From JBKHYG01 sp046565595 (GTDB lineage: Bacteria > Actinomycetota > AC-67): a stretch of 64,000 nt of DNA. The notes beneath the pieces are model-generated. The model had not been told where the DNA came from. It ran no database searches and saw only the letters and a list, made by a program, of their open reading frames with translations. Shown piece after piece: positions 40,840 through 50,021 of the stretch; the stretch's first letter is position 1; every line of letters begins with the position of its first letter. The stretch lies in the NCBI GenBank assembly GCA_046565595.1, contig JBKHYG010000100.1, forward strand, positions 1-64,000, in the 5' to 3' direction. The translations under genes were made by a program, and so were the position numbers.

Positions 40840-41858
40840 AAGCTGACGCCGGAGCCAGCGGTCACAGAGCCGACCTGGACGGCGGTCTCGCCGTGTGCGT
40901 TCGCGAGCGCCAGTGCGTCGTCCACCCGGTCGGACGGCACGACGAGCATCATCCCGAGCCCTCGGTTGAAGACTCGCCACGCCTCATCCGGTTCGATCTG
41001 GCCAAGCCTCTCTAGGTATCCGAAGATGGGTTCCCGCTTCCAGGCGGACGGATCGACGCTGGCTCCAAGACCTTCGGGCAGGACCCGGGGCAGGTTGCCA
41101 GTTATGCCGCCACCGGTGATGTGCGCAGCCGCATGAGTCAGGCTTTCTCTGGCCAGCGCCAGCACGGCGGGTGAATGGATGCGACATGGGGTCAGCAGTA
41201 CCTCGCCAAGCGTGCGAGGCTCAGCCTCATCGAAACGATCCTCGAGAACGAGATCATGATCGAGGATGAGTTTGCGGACCAGCGAGTAGCCGTTGGCATG
41301 CAGGCCGCTTGAGGCGAAGCCGATGATCGCATCACCTTCGCGCACCCGGTGCGCACCGAGCCGCGAGTCCTCATCCACGACTCCGACGCAGAAGGTTGCC
41401 AGGTCGTACTCGTCGATGTCCATGACACCGGGGTGTTCCGCCGTTTCGCCTCCGAGCAGAGCAGCGCCAGCCTGCCGGCAGCCTTCCGCGACCCCGGACA
41501 CCAGGTCGGCGATCTTGCTCGGGATGACCTTCCCGATGGCGATGTAGTCGAGGACGAACAGCGGCTCGGCGCCCTCGCAGACGACATCGTCTACGACCAT
41601 CGCGACCGCGTCGATACCGATCGTGTCATGAACATCCAGCGTCTGGGCGATGAGCGTCTTCGTGCCTACACCGTCGGTACCTGACACCAGGATCGGCTTG
41701 CTCAGGTTCGCGAAACGGCCGTCGAACAGGCCCGCGAAGCCGCCGAGATCGCCTCGCACCTCTGGTCTGGTGGCCGCGCCGATGCGTTCCTTGATGAGTT
41801 CGACCGCACGATCTCCAGCCTCGATCGAGACGCCAGCCTGCTCGTAGGTGGAACTCAT
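40833..41858 (-). CDS. purM: Phosphoribosylformylglycinamidine cyclo-ligase (AIR synthetase)
   Basis: The 341-residue enzyme closes the imidazole ring of FGAM to AIR using ATP. It shows AGVSIEAGDRAVELIK, LVSGTDGVGTKTLIA, GIDAVAMVVDDVVCEGAEPLF, ALLGGETAEHPGVM and AHITGGGITGNLPRVLP. The ATG at 41858 has GAGGGGTGGG upstream and lies 8 bp after the purF stop, so purF and purM are co-transcribed. Its stop lies in the tandem repeat at 40763-40839. Confidence 0.95.
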   Translation of the reverse strand: MSSTYEQAGVSIEAGDRAVELIKERIGAATRPEVRGDLGGFAGLFDGRFANLSKPILVSGTDGVGTKTLIAQTLDVHDTIGIDAVAMVVDDVVCEGAEPLFVLDYIAIGKVIPSKIADLVSGVAEGCRQAGAALLGGETAEHPGVMDIDEYDLATFCVGVVDEDSRLGAHRVREGDAIIGFASSGLHANGYSLVRKLILDHDLVLEDRFDEAEPRTLGEVLLTPCRIHSPAVLALARESLTHAAAHITGGGITGNLPRVLPEGLGASVDPSAWKREPIFGYLERLGQIEPDEAWRVFNRGLGMMLVVPSDRVDDALALANAHGETAVQVGSVTAGSGVSFS

Positions 41859-41866
41859 CCCACCCC

Positions 41867-43303
41867 TCACACCAGGCGGGGTTGGTCAGGGACCATCTCG
41901 AGCACCATCTTCGGATCGACCAACCCGCCAGCGGGAGGCTCGATCGGATAGATGCCGTCGAAGCATGCCCGGCAGAATCCGGTCGCGGCTTTGCCGGTCG
42001 CGCGCACCATCGCCTCAAGGGAGAGGTAGGCGAGCGAGTCCGCACCGGTGAAGGCGCCGATCTCTTCGACGCTTAAGTCACTAGCGATGAGTTCCTTGCG
42101 GGTAGCCATGTCTATCCCGTAGAAGCACGGCCATCTGACCGGCGGGCTGGTGATGCGCAGATGCACCTCTGTAGCTCCAGCCTCGCGCAGCAGCTTCACG
42201 AGTTGGCGGGTCGTGTTGCCTCGAACGATCGAGTCGTCCACGACCACCAGACGCTTACCCTTCACCGCGTTTCGCAGCGGATTGAGTTTCAGACGGATGC
42301 CGAGCTGGCGCATCGTTTGGGAAGGTTGGATGAAGGTGCGTCCCACATAACGGTTCTTGACCAGACCGTCGCCGTAGGGGATACCGCTGGCCTCGCTGTA
42401 ACCGGCTGCCGCGACCGGCCCGGTGTCGGGTACCCCGATCACCAGATCCGCCTCGATCGGAGACTCTTCGGCGAGGATCCTGCCCATCTCGCGGCGGGTC
42501 TCGTGGACGGTCACACCCTCCAGGATGCTGTCTGGACGCGCCAGGTACACATACTCGAAGATGCAGAGTTTCGGGGTCGGCTTGGCGTAGATGTGGCTGG
42601 TCAAGCCTTCGGGGCCGATGCCGACGATCTCGCCTGGTTCGACCTCACGCACGAACTGCGCGCCCATGATGTCCAGCGCGCAGGTCTCGCTGGCGACGAC
42701 CCAGCCGCCGGCAGGCAGGCGCCCGATCGACAGCGGACGCACACCGTGGGGATCGCGGAAAGCCCACAGTTGGCTCTCGTCCATGACGACCATGCTGAAG
42801 GCGCCCTTGAGTGTCGGGACGACTTCCAGCAGCGCCTCTTGAAGGCTCCCGTCATGTTGAGCGAGTAGGCCGCAGACCAGATCCGAGTCGGTGGTCGCGC
42901 GCACGCCCCCGAGCCGCTGTTCGCGAAGGCGTTCGGCCAACTCCAGCGTGTTGGTCAAGTTGCCGTTGTGGCCGAGCGCGATCCCCGAGTCGTTGCGCAA
43001 GATCGGCCGGTACGAAGGCTGAGCGTTCTCCCATGTGCTCGAGCCGGTGGTCGAGTAACGGGTGTGGGCGATGCCGAGACTGCCACGCAGCGCGTTGAGG
43101 CTGGATTCGTTGAAGACCTGACTGACCAGACCCGTGTCCTTGTACACGATGATCTGTTCACCGTCCGAGACAGCCATGCCCGCGGCCTCTTGTCCGCGAT
43201 GCTGGAGGGCGTAGATACCGAAGTAGAGGAGCTTGGCGACCTCTTCGTCAGGTGCCCAGATCCCGACGACGCCACATTCTTCCTTGGGAGATTCGACGCC
43301 CAC
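41867..43303 (-). CDS. purF: Amidophosphoribosyltransferase
   Basis: The 478-residue enzyme makes phosphoribosylamine from PRPP and glutamine, the first committed purine step. A short propeptide (MGVESPKEE) precedes the nucleophile Cys10 (ECGVVGIW), as in the Bacillus-type enzyme. The PRPP motif is VVVDDSIVRGNTTR. Cysteines in KLCIFEYVY, WPCFYGID and FCRACFDG match the ligands of the [4Fe-4S] cluster in Bacillus PurF. The start codon is GTG. It leads the purF-purM unit. Confidence 0.95.
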   Translation of the reverse strand: MGVESPKEECGVVGIWAPDEEVAKLLYFGIYALQHRGQEAAGMAVSDGEQIIVYKDTGLVSQVFNESSLNALRGSLGIAHTRYSTTGSSTWENAQPSYRPILRNDSGIALGHNGNLTNTLELAERLREQRLGGVRATTDSDLVCGLLAQHDGSLQEALLEVVPTLKGAFSMVVMDESQLWAFRDPHGVRPLSIGRLPAGGWVVASETCALDIMGAQFVREVEPGEIVGIGPEGLTSHIYAKPTPKLCIFEYVYLARPDSILEGVTVHETRREMGRILAEESPIEADLVIGVPDTGPVAAAGYSEASGIPYGDGLVKNRYVGRTFIQPSQTMRQLGIRLKLNPLRNAVKGKRLVVVDDSIVRGNTTRQLVKLLREAGATEVHLRITSPPVRWPCFYGIDMATRKELIASDLSVEEIGAFTGADSLAYLSLEAMVRATGKAATGFCRACFDGIYPIEPPAGGLVDPKMVLEMVPDQPRLV

Positions 43304-43384
43304 GACCGAGAGTGTACCGGGCCGGGCACGGCCCCGGAAGCCCGCACACCCGAGCCTCCTGGGGCCGCACGCGACCCGGTGTTT

Positions 43385-43597
43385 CTAGAAGACGAGATCC
43401 AGCACGAATCCGACGAAAGCTCCGGTCAAGAGCGCGACCAGCAGGGGCGTGTATCCGCGGACGAGGCCGATGATCGCTAGGAGCAGGGCCACTACCGCTA
43501 TAGCCACGATCTGCGGGAGACTCAGCATGAATCCGAGCAATACCCCGACCAGGAAGCCGACTACGGAGAGCAGATCGCTCTGGGTCCTGACAGCCAC
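43385..43597 (-). CDS. Small two-helix membrane protein
   Basis: From the GTG at 43597 with AAAGGACG upstream, the frame encodes 70 residues dominated by two or three hydrophobic helices (LSVVGFLVGVLLGFMLSL, IVAIAVVALLLAIIGLV and LLVALLTGAFVGFVLDLVF) with a short basic turn (RGYTP). The composition and ribosome-binding site make it a convincing small membrane protein. It is an unassigned family, lying between purF and the nucleotidyltransferase gene on the same strand. Confidence 0.6.
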   Translation of the reverse strand: MAVRTQSDLLSVVGFLVGVLLGFMLSLPQIVAIAVVALLLAIIGLVRGYTPLLVALLTGAFVGFVLDLVF

Positions 43598-43713
43598 TTC
43601 GTCGTCCTTTCGCCTGGCGGCACATACCTGCGTGCCGATCGGGGGAAGTTGTACCCCTGGCTATCGGACGCGAAACCGCCGTCGACCGCCTGATGAGGCG
43701 TACTCGTTGGGCG

Positions 43714-44247
43714 CTAGAACCCGGATTCTTCCCGTGCCCGGCCCCAGTCCTCCTGGCAGCCGAACTCTGCGACCCAACCCTCGATGAATCCAAGGTCCAG
43801 ATCGCCTCCCATGGCGGTGAGGATGGATGCGACGGCGTCGATATCTCGGGCCCTGCCAGCGACGAGCTTCATGACGATCAGGGATTCGGGTGATAAGACC
43901 GGGATCTTCACCCGGCCGATCTTCGTTTGGACCTGCGACTCGATCGCGGATCGTTCGAACGGGGTGCCGGCGATGATGGCGTCCACGCGTGGATACCCCT
44001 CGCGGTGCATCCGCAACTGACCGCCCTGCTTCCAGTAGGACTCGACGGTCCATCCGTCTGCCTCTGCTGCCGCGACCAGGCGCTGCAGATCCGGGGGATC
44101 GAGGATGACTGCGAAGTCGACATCTTCGGTGGCGCGTACCTCGTCTCGGTAGAGGTTCGCCGCCAGCCCCCCAGCCAACGCGTGAGGGACCTTCTCTCGC
44201 TCGAAGAGTTTGTGAACGACAAGGATGGTCGCGACCAGGTCAGGCAT
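43714..44247 (-). CDS. AbiEii/MNT-like nucleotidyltransferase (putative toxin)
   Basis: The 177-residue protein has the nucleotidyltransferase core ALAGGLAANLYRDE (Gly26-Gly27) followed by RATEDVDFAVILD (Asp42, Asp44 as metal ligands), a DUF1814/AbiEii-type pattern, and a later KLVAGRARDIDAVASIL helix. It overlaps the XRE gene by 8 bp, so the pair is co-translated. Such enzymes act as toxins that modify tRNA or proteins in type IV or VII toxin-antitoxin systems. That role is inferred from family and context. Confidence 0.75.
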   Translation of the reverse strand: MPDLVATILVVHKLFEREKVPHALAGGLAANLYRDEVRATEDVDFAVILDPPDLQRLVAAAEADGWTVESYWKQGGQLRMHREGYPRVDAIIAGTPFERSAIESQVQTKIGRVKIPVLSPESLIVMKLVAGRARDIDAVASILTAMGGDLDLGFIEGWVAEFGCQEDWGRAREESGF

Positions 44248-44593
44248 CTAGGGCATCCTTGAGCGCACGCTGTTCGGCGTTCAGTCGCTCGGTCTCCTTC
44301 AACCGCGTCGAAGCGTCGAAAGGGAAGCCTGCGGTTCTCGGTTTGCGAACCAGCAACGCCGTACGCCGCAGGACCCTGATCGATCCCGTGATCCCGATCT
44401 GTTCGATCAGATCCTCCAGCTCGCCGCGGCCTTGCTCGAGTTGCTTGAGCCTTCCGGCCGCAGAGGGCCTGGGTCGAGAGACCCCGCGTTCCCAGCGTGA
44501 CACGGTGACGGCGTCGGTTCCAAGGACACCGGCGAGATCGGATTGAGTCCAACCGTTGGCTCGGCGGAGGCGTCGGATCCTCGAAGGCTTCAC
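44240..44593 (-). CDS. XRE-family regulator paired with the nucleotidyltransferase (putative antitoxin)
   Basis: The 117-residue protein begins with a helix-turn-helix (NGWTQSDLAGVLGTDAVTVSRWERG) and continues with a coiled-coil-like C-terminus (GRLKQLEQGRGELEDLIEQ, RLNAEQRALKDALDA). Its only plausible start is the GTG at 44593, which overlaps a perfect palindrome (44593-44608). This suggests autorepression of a possibly leaderless transcript. It lies 24 bp after the acs stop and overlaps the toxin-like gene, a classic antitoxin-first order. Confidence 0.75.
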   Translation of the reverse strand: MKPSRIRRLRRANGWTQSDLAGVLGTDAVTVSRWERGVSRPRPSAAGRLKQLEQGRGELEDLIEQIGITGSIRVLRRTALLVRKPRTAGFPFDASTRLKETERLNAEQRALKDALDA

Positions 44594-44608
44594 TAGGCTT
44601 TAGCCTAG
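44593..44608 (-). promoter_or_regulatory. Perfect 7-2-7 palindrome over the XRE start, candidate operator
   Basis: CTAGGCT and AGCCTAG flank TT. The site covers the GTG start of the XRE gene and lies between the acs stop and the pair. A two-base spacer makes it a poor hairpin and a good dimer-binding site. Confidence 0.6.
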
Positions 44609-44617
44609 CACGATGCT

Positions 44618-46567
44618 TCAGTCGTCGGGACCCTTGGCTGCCCGCTCGGCGATCTCGGCGACGATCCCTGGGTCTGCCAGCGTGGTGACATCTCCCAGGG
44701 CCCGTTCTTCGGCCACATCACGCAAGAGTCGGCGCATGATCTTTCCGCTACGGGTCTTGGGTAGATCAGGGGTGAACATCACCTGCGCCGGGCGTGCGAT
44801 CTTGCCGATCTTGTTCGCGACATGATCGCGAAGCGTTGCGGTGAGTTCCTCGGAGGGCTCCACCCCGGCCCTCGGGATGACATAGGCGAAGATCGCTTGG
44901 CCGGTGAGTTGGTCGGTCTTGCCGACCACCGCTGCCTCCGCGACGCTCGGGTGATCAACGAGCGCGCTCTCGACCTCGGCTGTCGAGATCCGGTGGCCGC
45001 TTACATTCATCACATCGTCTACTCGGCCCATGAACCAGTAGTCGCCGTCTGCGTCCTGTCTGGTCCCGTCGCCGGGGAAGTAACGGCCGGGGAACTTCGA
45101 CCAGTAGGTGTCCTTGTAGCGCTCCGGATCTCCCCAGATGCCTCGCAACATCGACGGCCACGGATGCGTCAGCGTGATGTAGCCGCCGCCTGTTCCAGGC
45201 TCGATCCTGTTGCCGTCGTCGTCGACGATCTCAGCTCGGATGCCAGGCAACGGCCCGTTACAGCTCCCCGGCTTCAAGGTCGAGATGCCGGGCAGCGGAG
45301 AGAGCATGATGCTGCCGGTCTCGGTCTGCCACCATGTGTCGACGATCGGACACCGCGAACCGCCGATGTGTTCGTAGTACCACATCCACGCTTCGGGGTT
45401 GATCGGCTCGCCGACGCTTCCAAGGAGACGCAGGCTGGACAGGTCGTGTTTGGCGGGATACTCGGGCCCCCACTTCATGAAGGCGCGGATGGCGGTGGGT
45501 GCGGTGTAGAGGATGGTCGCGCGATACTTCTCGACGATCGACCAGAAACGATCCTTGTCGGGGAAGTCAGGTGTTCCTTCGTAGAGGATGCCGGTCGTGT
45601 GGTTGGCGAGCGGACCGTAGACGATGTAGGTGTGCCCGGTGACCCATCCGCAGTCGGCGGCGCACCAGTAGATGTCGTCGGGCTTGATGTCGAAGACGAG
45701 CCTGTGAGTGGTAGCCGCTCCGACCAGATACCCGCCGGTTGTATGCAAGATGCCCTTGGGTTTGGCGGTCGTTCCGCTCGTGTAGAGGATGTAGAGCGGA
45801 TCCTCTGAGTCCATGATCTCGGGTTCGCAGGTGTCGGGCTGTTCAGCGACCAGATCGTGGTACCAGTGGTCGCGTTCGCCGTTCCACTTGATCTCTTGGC
45901 CGGTACGTCGAACGACGATGCAATGCTTGATCGAGTCCGAACTGTCGCACGCTTCGTCAGCCGACGGTTTCAACGGCGTGATCTGACCACGCCGATTGCC
46001 TCCGTCGGCTGTGATACACGCGACCGCCTCTGCATCTTGGATCCGGTCAGCCAGAGCGTCCGCGCTGAAGCCGCCGAAGACAACCGAGTGGATCGCTCCG
46101 ATCCGGGCGCATGCAAGCATGGAGATCGGTAGCTCTGGGATCATCGGCAGATAGATCGCGACGCGATCCCCCTTCTCGACGCCGAGCGCTCTGAGCGCGT
46201 TCGCCAGCCGCGATACATCTGCCAAGAGGTCGGTGTAGGTGATGGTGCGTGTATCGCCCGGCTCGCCTTCGAAGTGGAATGCGACCTTGTCACCGCCGCC
46301 GGCCTCCACATGTCTGTCGAGACAGTTCACGGTCACATTCAGCTTCCCGTCGATGAACCACTGGGCGAAGGGCTCGTCCCATCCGAGCACCTTCGACCAG
46401 GGCTGCATCCAGTCCAATGCTTGGGCTTGCTCTGCCCACCAGGCGGGCGGATCGGCGTCAGCCAGCTGGTAGATGCTCGGGTCATTCGCGTTAGCGTGGG
46501 CTGCGAAGTCGGGAGGTGGGGGGAAGGTGCGATCTTCGGTGAACAGTGCGTCGATCCGGTCGGTCAT
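44618..46567 (-). CDS. acs: Acetyl-CoA synthetase
   Basis: The 649-residue AMP-forming ligase has the usual length and motifs: the A3 loop YTSGTTAKPKGILHTTGGYL (an Ala replaces the usual Gly of TGKPKG), DCGWVTGHTYIVYGP, VDTWWQTETGS, and the A10 catalytic Lys in PKTRSGKIMRRLLRDVA, the site of acetyl-lysine control in this family. It activates acetate for the TCA or glyoxylate routes. The ATG at 46567 has AGGAGGAG upstream. It is monocistronic on the minus strand between purL and the XRE pair. Confidence 0.94.
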   Translation of the reverse strand: MTDRIDALFTEDRTFPPPPDFAAHANANDPSIYQLADADPPAWWAEQAQALDWMQPWSKVLGWDEPFAQWFIDGKLNVTVNCLDRHVEAGGGDKVAFHFEGEPGDTRTITYTDLLADVSRLANALRALGVEKGDRVAIYLPMIPELPISMLACARIGAIHSVVFGGFSADALADRIQDAEAVACITADGGNRRGQITPLKPSADEACDSSDSIKHCIVVRRTGQEIKWNGERDHWYHDLVAEQPDTCEPEIMDSEDPLYILYTSGTTAKPKGILHTTGGYLVGAATTHRLVFDIKPDDIYWCAADCGWVTGHTYIVYGPLANHTTGILYEGTPDFPDKDRFWSIVEKYRATILYTAPTAIRAFMKWGPEYPAKHDLSSLRLLGSVGEPINPEAWMWYYEHIGGSRCPIVDTWWQTETGSIMLSPLPGISTLKPGSCNGPLPGIRAEIVDDDGNRIEPGTGGGYITLTHPWPSMLRGIWGDPERYKDTYWSKFPGRYFPGDGTRQDADGDYWFMGRVDDVMNVSGHRISTAEVESALVDHPSVAEAAVVGKTDQLTGQAIFAYVIPRAGVEPSEELTATLRDHVANKIGKIARPAQVMFTPDLPKTRSGKIMRRLLRDVAEERALGDVTTLADPGIVAEIAERAAKGPDD

Positions 46568-46623
46568 GGCTCTCCTCCTGGTCGCCCATGGTAGGCCGGG
46601 GGCGTCGCGGATGGCCAGAACCG

Positions 46624-46654
46624 CAGGAACCCGACCCTAAGGGCCGGGTTCCTG
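46624..46654 (-). terminator. Strong hairpin between purL and acs (inner)
   Basis: CAGGAACCCG (46624-46633) and CGGGTTCCTG (46645-46654) make a perfect 10-bp stem, with CCC/GGG continuing inside after one mismatch and a TAA loop. It is 154 bp beyond the purL stop and just before acs. Confidence 0.55.
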
Positions 46655-46707
46655 AACCGGGTGCCGAACGATCGTGGCTGCGACCGTCCCCGTGGCGCCG
46701 CGTGCCG

Positions 46708-46741
46708 GTAGCGCGCAAGCCGGTGAGCTGGCGCGCGCTAC
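46708..46741 (-). terminator. Hairpin downstream of purL (outer)
   Basis: GTAGCGCGC (46708-46716) and GCGCGCTAC (46733-46741) form a perfect 9-bp stem with a 16-nt loop, 67 bp after the purL stop. With the hairpin at 46624-46654 it makes a tandem pair that may terminate purL or block readthrough into acs. There is no U-tract. Confidence 0.45.
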
Positions 46742-46807
46742 GACAGGTTCCATCGTCATTGTTACCTACCGACTTTAGGAAGTCATGGCCAGATGTTCAG
46801 CGGGCTG

Positions 46808-48994
46808 TCAGTTGGTAGTTCGATCGAACAGGCGACCGAACGCGTCGCGATGTGCGCGCGTCATCTCGTCGAGCGCGACAGCGGATGTTCCGAAGTTGAA
46901 ACTTTCCCCGCCGACCCGTCCGAGGACCCTCGCGGGGATGCCTACATCGGCGGCGGCCGTCAGGATCGTCGCTGAGTCCTGCGCGGAGACGATGACACGG
47001 CCGGTGGATTCGCTGAAGGCCGCCACATGTTCGGGAAGTCCCACCACGGAGATATCGACGGTCGCAGCGATCCCGCTTGCGATCGCCATCTCGGCCAATG
47101 CCACCAGGAGCCCACCGTCTGAGCAGTCATGGGCAGCTGTCAACCGGTCTGCCTCATAGAGGTCAGAAAGCAGACCGCAGAGGCGCCTCTCGAGGTCCAG
47201 ATCCACCTGCGGGGGCATTCCTCCCAGGTGCCCGCGCGCGACCCAAGCCCATTCGCTACCCCCTAGTTCGGGCCTGGTTTCTCCGAGCAGGACTATCTCG
47301 TCGCCCTCCTGCCAGGAGTTGGTCAGCGGCTCGCCTTCAAGCAGCCCGACCATGCCGATGATCGGGGTCGGATGGATCTGCGTGTCGCCGGTCTGGTTGT
47401 AGAAACTCACATTGCCGCCCGTGACCGGTGTCTCGAGCACGCGGCAGGCCTCGCCGATCCCTTTGACAGCCTCGGCGAACTGCCACATGACCTCTGGATA
47501 CTCGGGGTTGCCGAAGTTCAGACAGTTGGTGATCGCGACGGGGCGCGCTCCGGTACATGCGACATTGCGAGCAGATTCGACGACCGCGAGCATCGCCCCG
47601 AGCCTGGGGTCAAGCTGTCCGAAACGGCCGCAACCATCCGTAGAGATCGCCATAGCCCGGTCGATACCCTCGATACGGATGACCGCCGCGTCGCCGCCGG
47701 CGCTCTGCAGCGTGTTGTGTTGAACGATCTGGTCGTACTGTTCGTAGACCCATCCCTTCGAGCAGATGTTTGGGCTCGCGAGTAACTCGAGCAGCGCATC
47801 GCCGAGATCCTTCGGCGGCTCGAGCCGCATCGGGTCGTCCGCCTGCAACGCATCCAGCCAGTCGGGCCGTCGCATCGGCCGTTCGTAGACGGGACCTTCG
47901 TCGGCCAGAGAGCGGGCCGGCATGTCTGCGACAACCTCGCCAGAGTGAGCGATCTTCAGGTTGCCGCCCTCGATGACGGTCGCGACCGGCGCTGCCCACG
48001 CTCCCCAACGAGAACAGATCTCCAGCGCCTGGTCCACATCCTCGGGCTTGACGATCGCGAGCATGCGTTCCTGCGATTCGCTCGTCAGGATCTCGAAGGC
48101 TTCCATGTCGGCCTCGCGCAATGCGACCGCATCCAGGTCGACCTCTAGTCCGGTGCCTCCGCGTGAGGCTGTCTCACTGGTCGCGCAGCAGAAGCCGCCC
48201 CCGCCCAGATCCTGCAGCCCTACCAACAAGCCGCGGCGAGCCAGTTCCACAGAAACCTCGATGATGACCTTCTCGGTGAATGGGTCACCGACCTGAACGC
48301 TGGGGCGTTTAGCTTCCGCTTCGTCGTCGAACGGCCGCGATGCCAGGACGCTCACACCTCCGATACCGTCCCGGCCGGTCTTGCTGCCGAACAGGATCGC
48401 AACATTGCCTTCGCCCTCTGCGACCGCCCTCTGAACCTCGTCCAAGCGTCCGACGCCGACGCACATCACATTCACCAGCGGGTTGCCCTGATAGCAGGGA
48501 TCGAAGCGAAGTTCACCACCGACGGTAGGGATGCCGATCGAGTTGCCATACTGGCTGATGCCGTGGACGACGCCTTCGACGAGATGCATCGTGGGGAACT
48601 TCGAAGGATCGCCGAACCGCAGCGGATCCAAGAGAGCAACCGGACGGGCGCCTGCCGAGATGATGTCGCGCACGATCCCGCCGACGCCCGTCGCAGCGCC
48701 CTGGACCGGCTCGACGAAAGAGGGGTGGTTGTGCGACTCGAGCTTGAAGACCGCGACCATGCCGTCGCCGATGTCGATGATGCCAGCGGATTCGCCAGGG
48801 CCCATCACGACGCGCGGACCTTCGGTCGGCAGCGTCTTCAGGTGCACCTTCGACGACTTGTACGAGCAGTGTTCGCTCCACATAGCGCCATACATCGCGA
48901 GTTCGGCAGGTGTCGGTTCGCGGCCGAGCGTGTCGCAGATGCGGTGGTATTCGTCTTCTGTGAGCGCGAGTGCGAGCGCCTGTTCGACGCTCAT
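46808..48994 (-). CDS. purL: Phosphoribosylformylglycinamidine synthase, small-type PurL subunit
   Basis: The 728-residue subunit has the length of small-type PurL (Bacillus-like), which works with PurQ and PurS to convert FGAR to FGAM. It shows MYGAMWSEHCSYKSSK, VFKLESHNHPSFVEPVQGAATGVGGI in its ATP region, GLQDLGGGGFCCATSETA, GARPVAITNCLNFGNPE and HDCSDGGLLVALAEMA. It overlaps purQ by ATGA. PurS is encoded separately at 54299, about 5 kb upstream. Confidence 0.95.
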   Translation of the reverse strand: MSVEQALALALTEDEYHRICDTLGREPTPAELAMYGAMWSEHCSYKSSKVHLKTLPTEGPRVVMGPGESAGIIDIGDGMVAVFKLESHNHPSFVEPVQGAATGVGGIVRDIISAGARPVALLDPLRFGDPSKFPTMHLVEGVVHGISQYGNSIGIPTVGGELRFDPCYQGNPLVNVMCVGVGRLDEVQRAVAEGEGNVAILFGSKTGRDGIGGVSVLASRPFDDEAEAKRPSVQVGDPFTEKVIIEVSVELARRGLLVGLQDLGGGGFCCATSETASRGGTGLEVDLDAVALREADMEAFEILTSESQERMLAIVKPEDVDQALEICSRWGAWAAPVATVIEGGNLKIAHSGEVVADMPARSLADEGPVYERPMRRPDWLDALQADDPMRLEPPKDLGDALLELLASPNICSKGWVYEQYDQIVQHNTLQSAGGDAAVIRIEGIDRAMAISTDGCGRFGQLDPRLGAMLAVVESARNVACTGARPVAITNCLNFGNPEYPEVMWQFAEAVKGIGEACRVLETPVTGGNVSFYNQTGDTQIHPTPIIGMVGLLEGEPLTNSWQEGDEIVLLGETRPELGGSEWAWVARGHLGGMPPQVDLDLERRLCGLLSDLYEADRLTAAHDCSDGGLLVALAEMAIASGIAATVDISVVGLPEHVAAFSESTGRVIVSAQDSATILTAAADVGIPARVLGRVGGESFNFGTSAVALDEMTRAHRDAFGRLFDRTTN

Positions 48995-49683
48995 GCGTCC
49001 ACCATCGCGGCGAGCTGCTTCATGACCGCGATCCCGTCAGTGGTTCGGTATCCGATGCTCGCATCCACGGCGTGCTCGGGATGAGGCATCAACCCAAGGA
49101 CATTGCCCACCTCATTGCAGACACCCGCGATGTTCTCGAGCGAACCGTTCGGGTTGATGTCGTCTGTGATCTGCCCGTCGGGCGTGCTGTAGCGCAGCAC
49201 GATCTGACCGTTGGCCTTCATGGTCTGCAGGGTGTCTTCGTCAGCGATGTAGCGACCTTCACCGTGTTTGATCGGGATGGTCAGGACGCTGCCGGCCTCT
49301 GCGGCGACGCGGGACCGGTTGCCCTGTTCGACGCGCACATGGACTGGTCGGCAGATGAACTTCAGGCCCTGGTTCCGCGTCAGCGCGCCGGGCAGGAGGC
49401 CCGCCTCGCACAGGATCTGGAAGCCGTTGCAGACGCCCAGCACCGGCTTGCCTTCGGCGGCCAGTGTTCTTACGGCGTCCATGATCGGCGCGAAGCGAGC
49501 GATGGCACCGCAGCGCAGATAGTCGCCGTAGCTGAAACCGCCCGGCAGCAGGACGCCCTCGATGCCGTCTAGTGAGGTCTCTTGATGCCAGATCAGTCGC
49601 GCGTCCAGACCGATCTGTCCTAGAGCCCAGACCGCGTCACGGTCATCGTTGCTCCCCGGAAATTGGATGACGCCGATCGTCAT
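48991..49683 (-). CDS. purQ: Phosphoribosylformylglycinamidine synthase, glutaminase subunit PurQ
   Basis: The 230-residue class I glutamine amidotransferase has IGVIQFPGSNDDRDA, the nucleophile Cys in VLGVCNGFQILCEAG and the His-Glu dyad in GLMPHPEHAVD. It supplies ammonia to PurL. The purL start overlaps its stop (ATGA), so both are made together. It opens this block, with the ABC transporter gene divergent from it upstream. Confidence 0.95.
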   Translation of the reverse strand: MTIGVIQFPGSNDDRDAVWALGQIGLDARLIWHQETSLDGIEGVLLPGGFSYGDYLRCGAIARFAPIMDAVRTLAAEGKPVLGVCNGFQILCEAGLLPGALTRNQGLKFICRPVHVRVEQGNRSRVAAEAGSVLTIPIKHGEGRYIADEDTLQTMKANGQIVLRYSTPDGQITDDINPNGSLENIAGVCNEVGNVLGLMPHPEHAVDASIGYRTTDGIAVMKQLAAMVDA

Positions 49684-50021
49684 ATGGCCGAGCCTACCGG
49701 CGCTCTACGCCGGCGTTTCAACGACTATCGGAGACCTGATCGGCAGCCCGGACCGAGCGGGATGGGCGAATGGATCTCGATTTCCAAAGATGGGGGAGAC
49801 TCAACTGGGGCCCCAGGCCGGTTTTCGACCCTCATACCGTCGGAATCGCCTACGGGATGACCAGACCCCGCTAAGATGGTTATCAGACTCCACGATGATC
49901 GGCTGGGTGAGTCGCCCTTACTGATGGCTGAACCGAAGCAGCGATGGGTCGGAGGGATGCGCTGAGTCACCCCACAGAACGGAAGCGACAGCCTCCTGCG
50001 TCGGAGCCCCCGAAGTTCGCT
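49684..50021. other. Intergenic stretch between purQ and the ABC transporter
   Basis: This 338-bp region separates divergent genes and must hold both promoters. I see no convincing hairpin, repeat or small gene in it. A GTG at 49944 in the transporter frame could extend that protein by 26 unconserved residues. Confidence 0.4.

Noticed and set aside
40579..40980. Minus-strand frame with a repeated RWFGxHTTLS motif
   Set aside because: The repeat comes from the tandem DNA repeat after purM, and most of the frame overlaps purM in another phase.
44822..45808. 328-residue open frame opposite acs
   Set aside because: It mirrors the acs codons and shows no domain or start signal; acs is complete and conserved on the other strand.
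49684..50021. Purine riboswitch or small gene before the transporter or purQ
   Set aside because: I saw no conserved purine-aptamer core or convincing hairpin, and the small frames there lack start signals.
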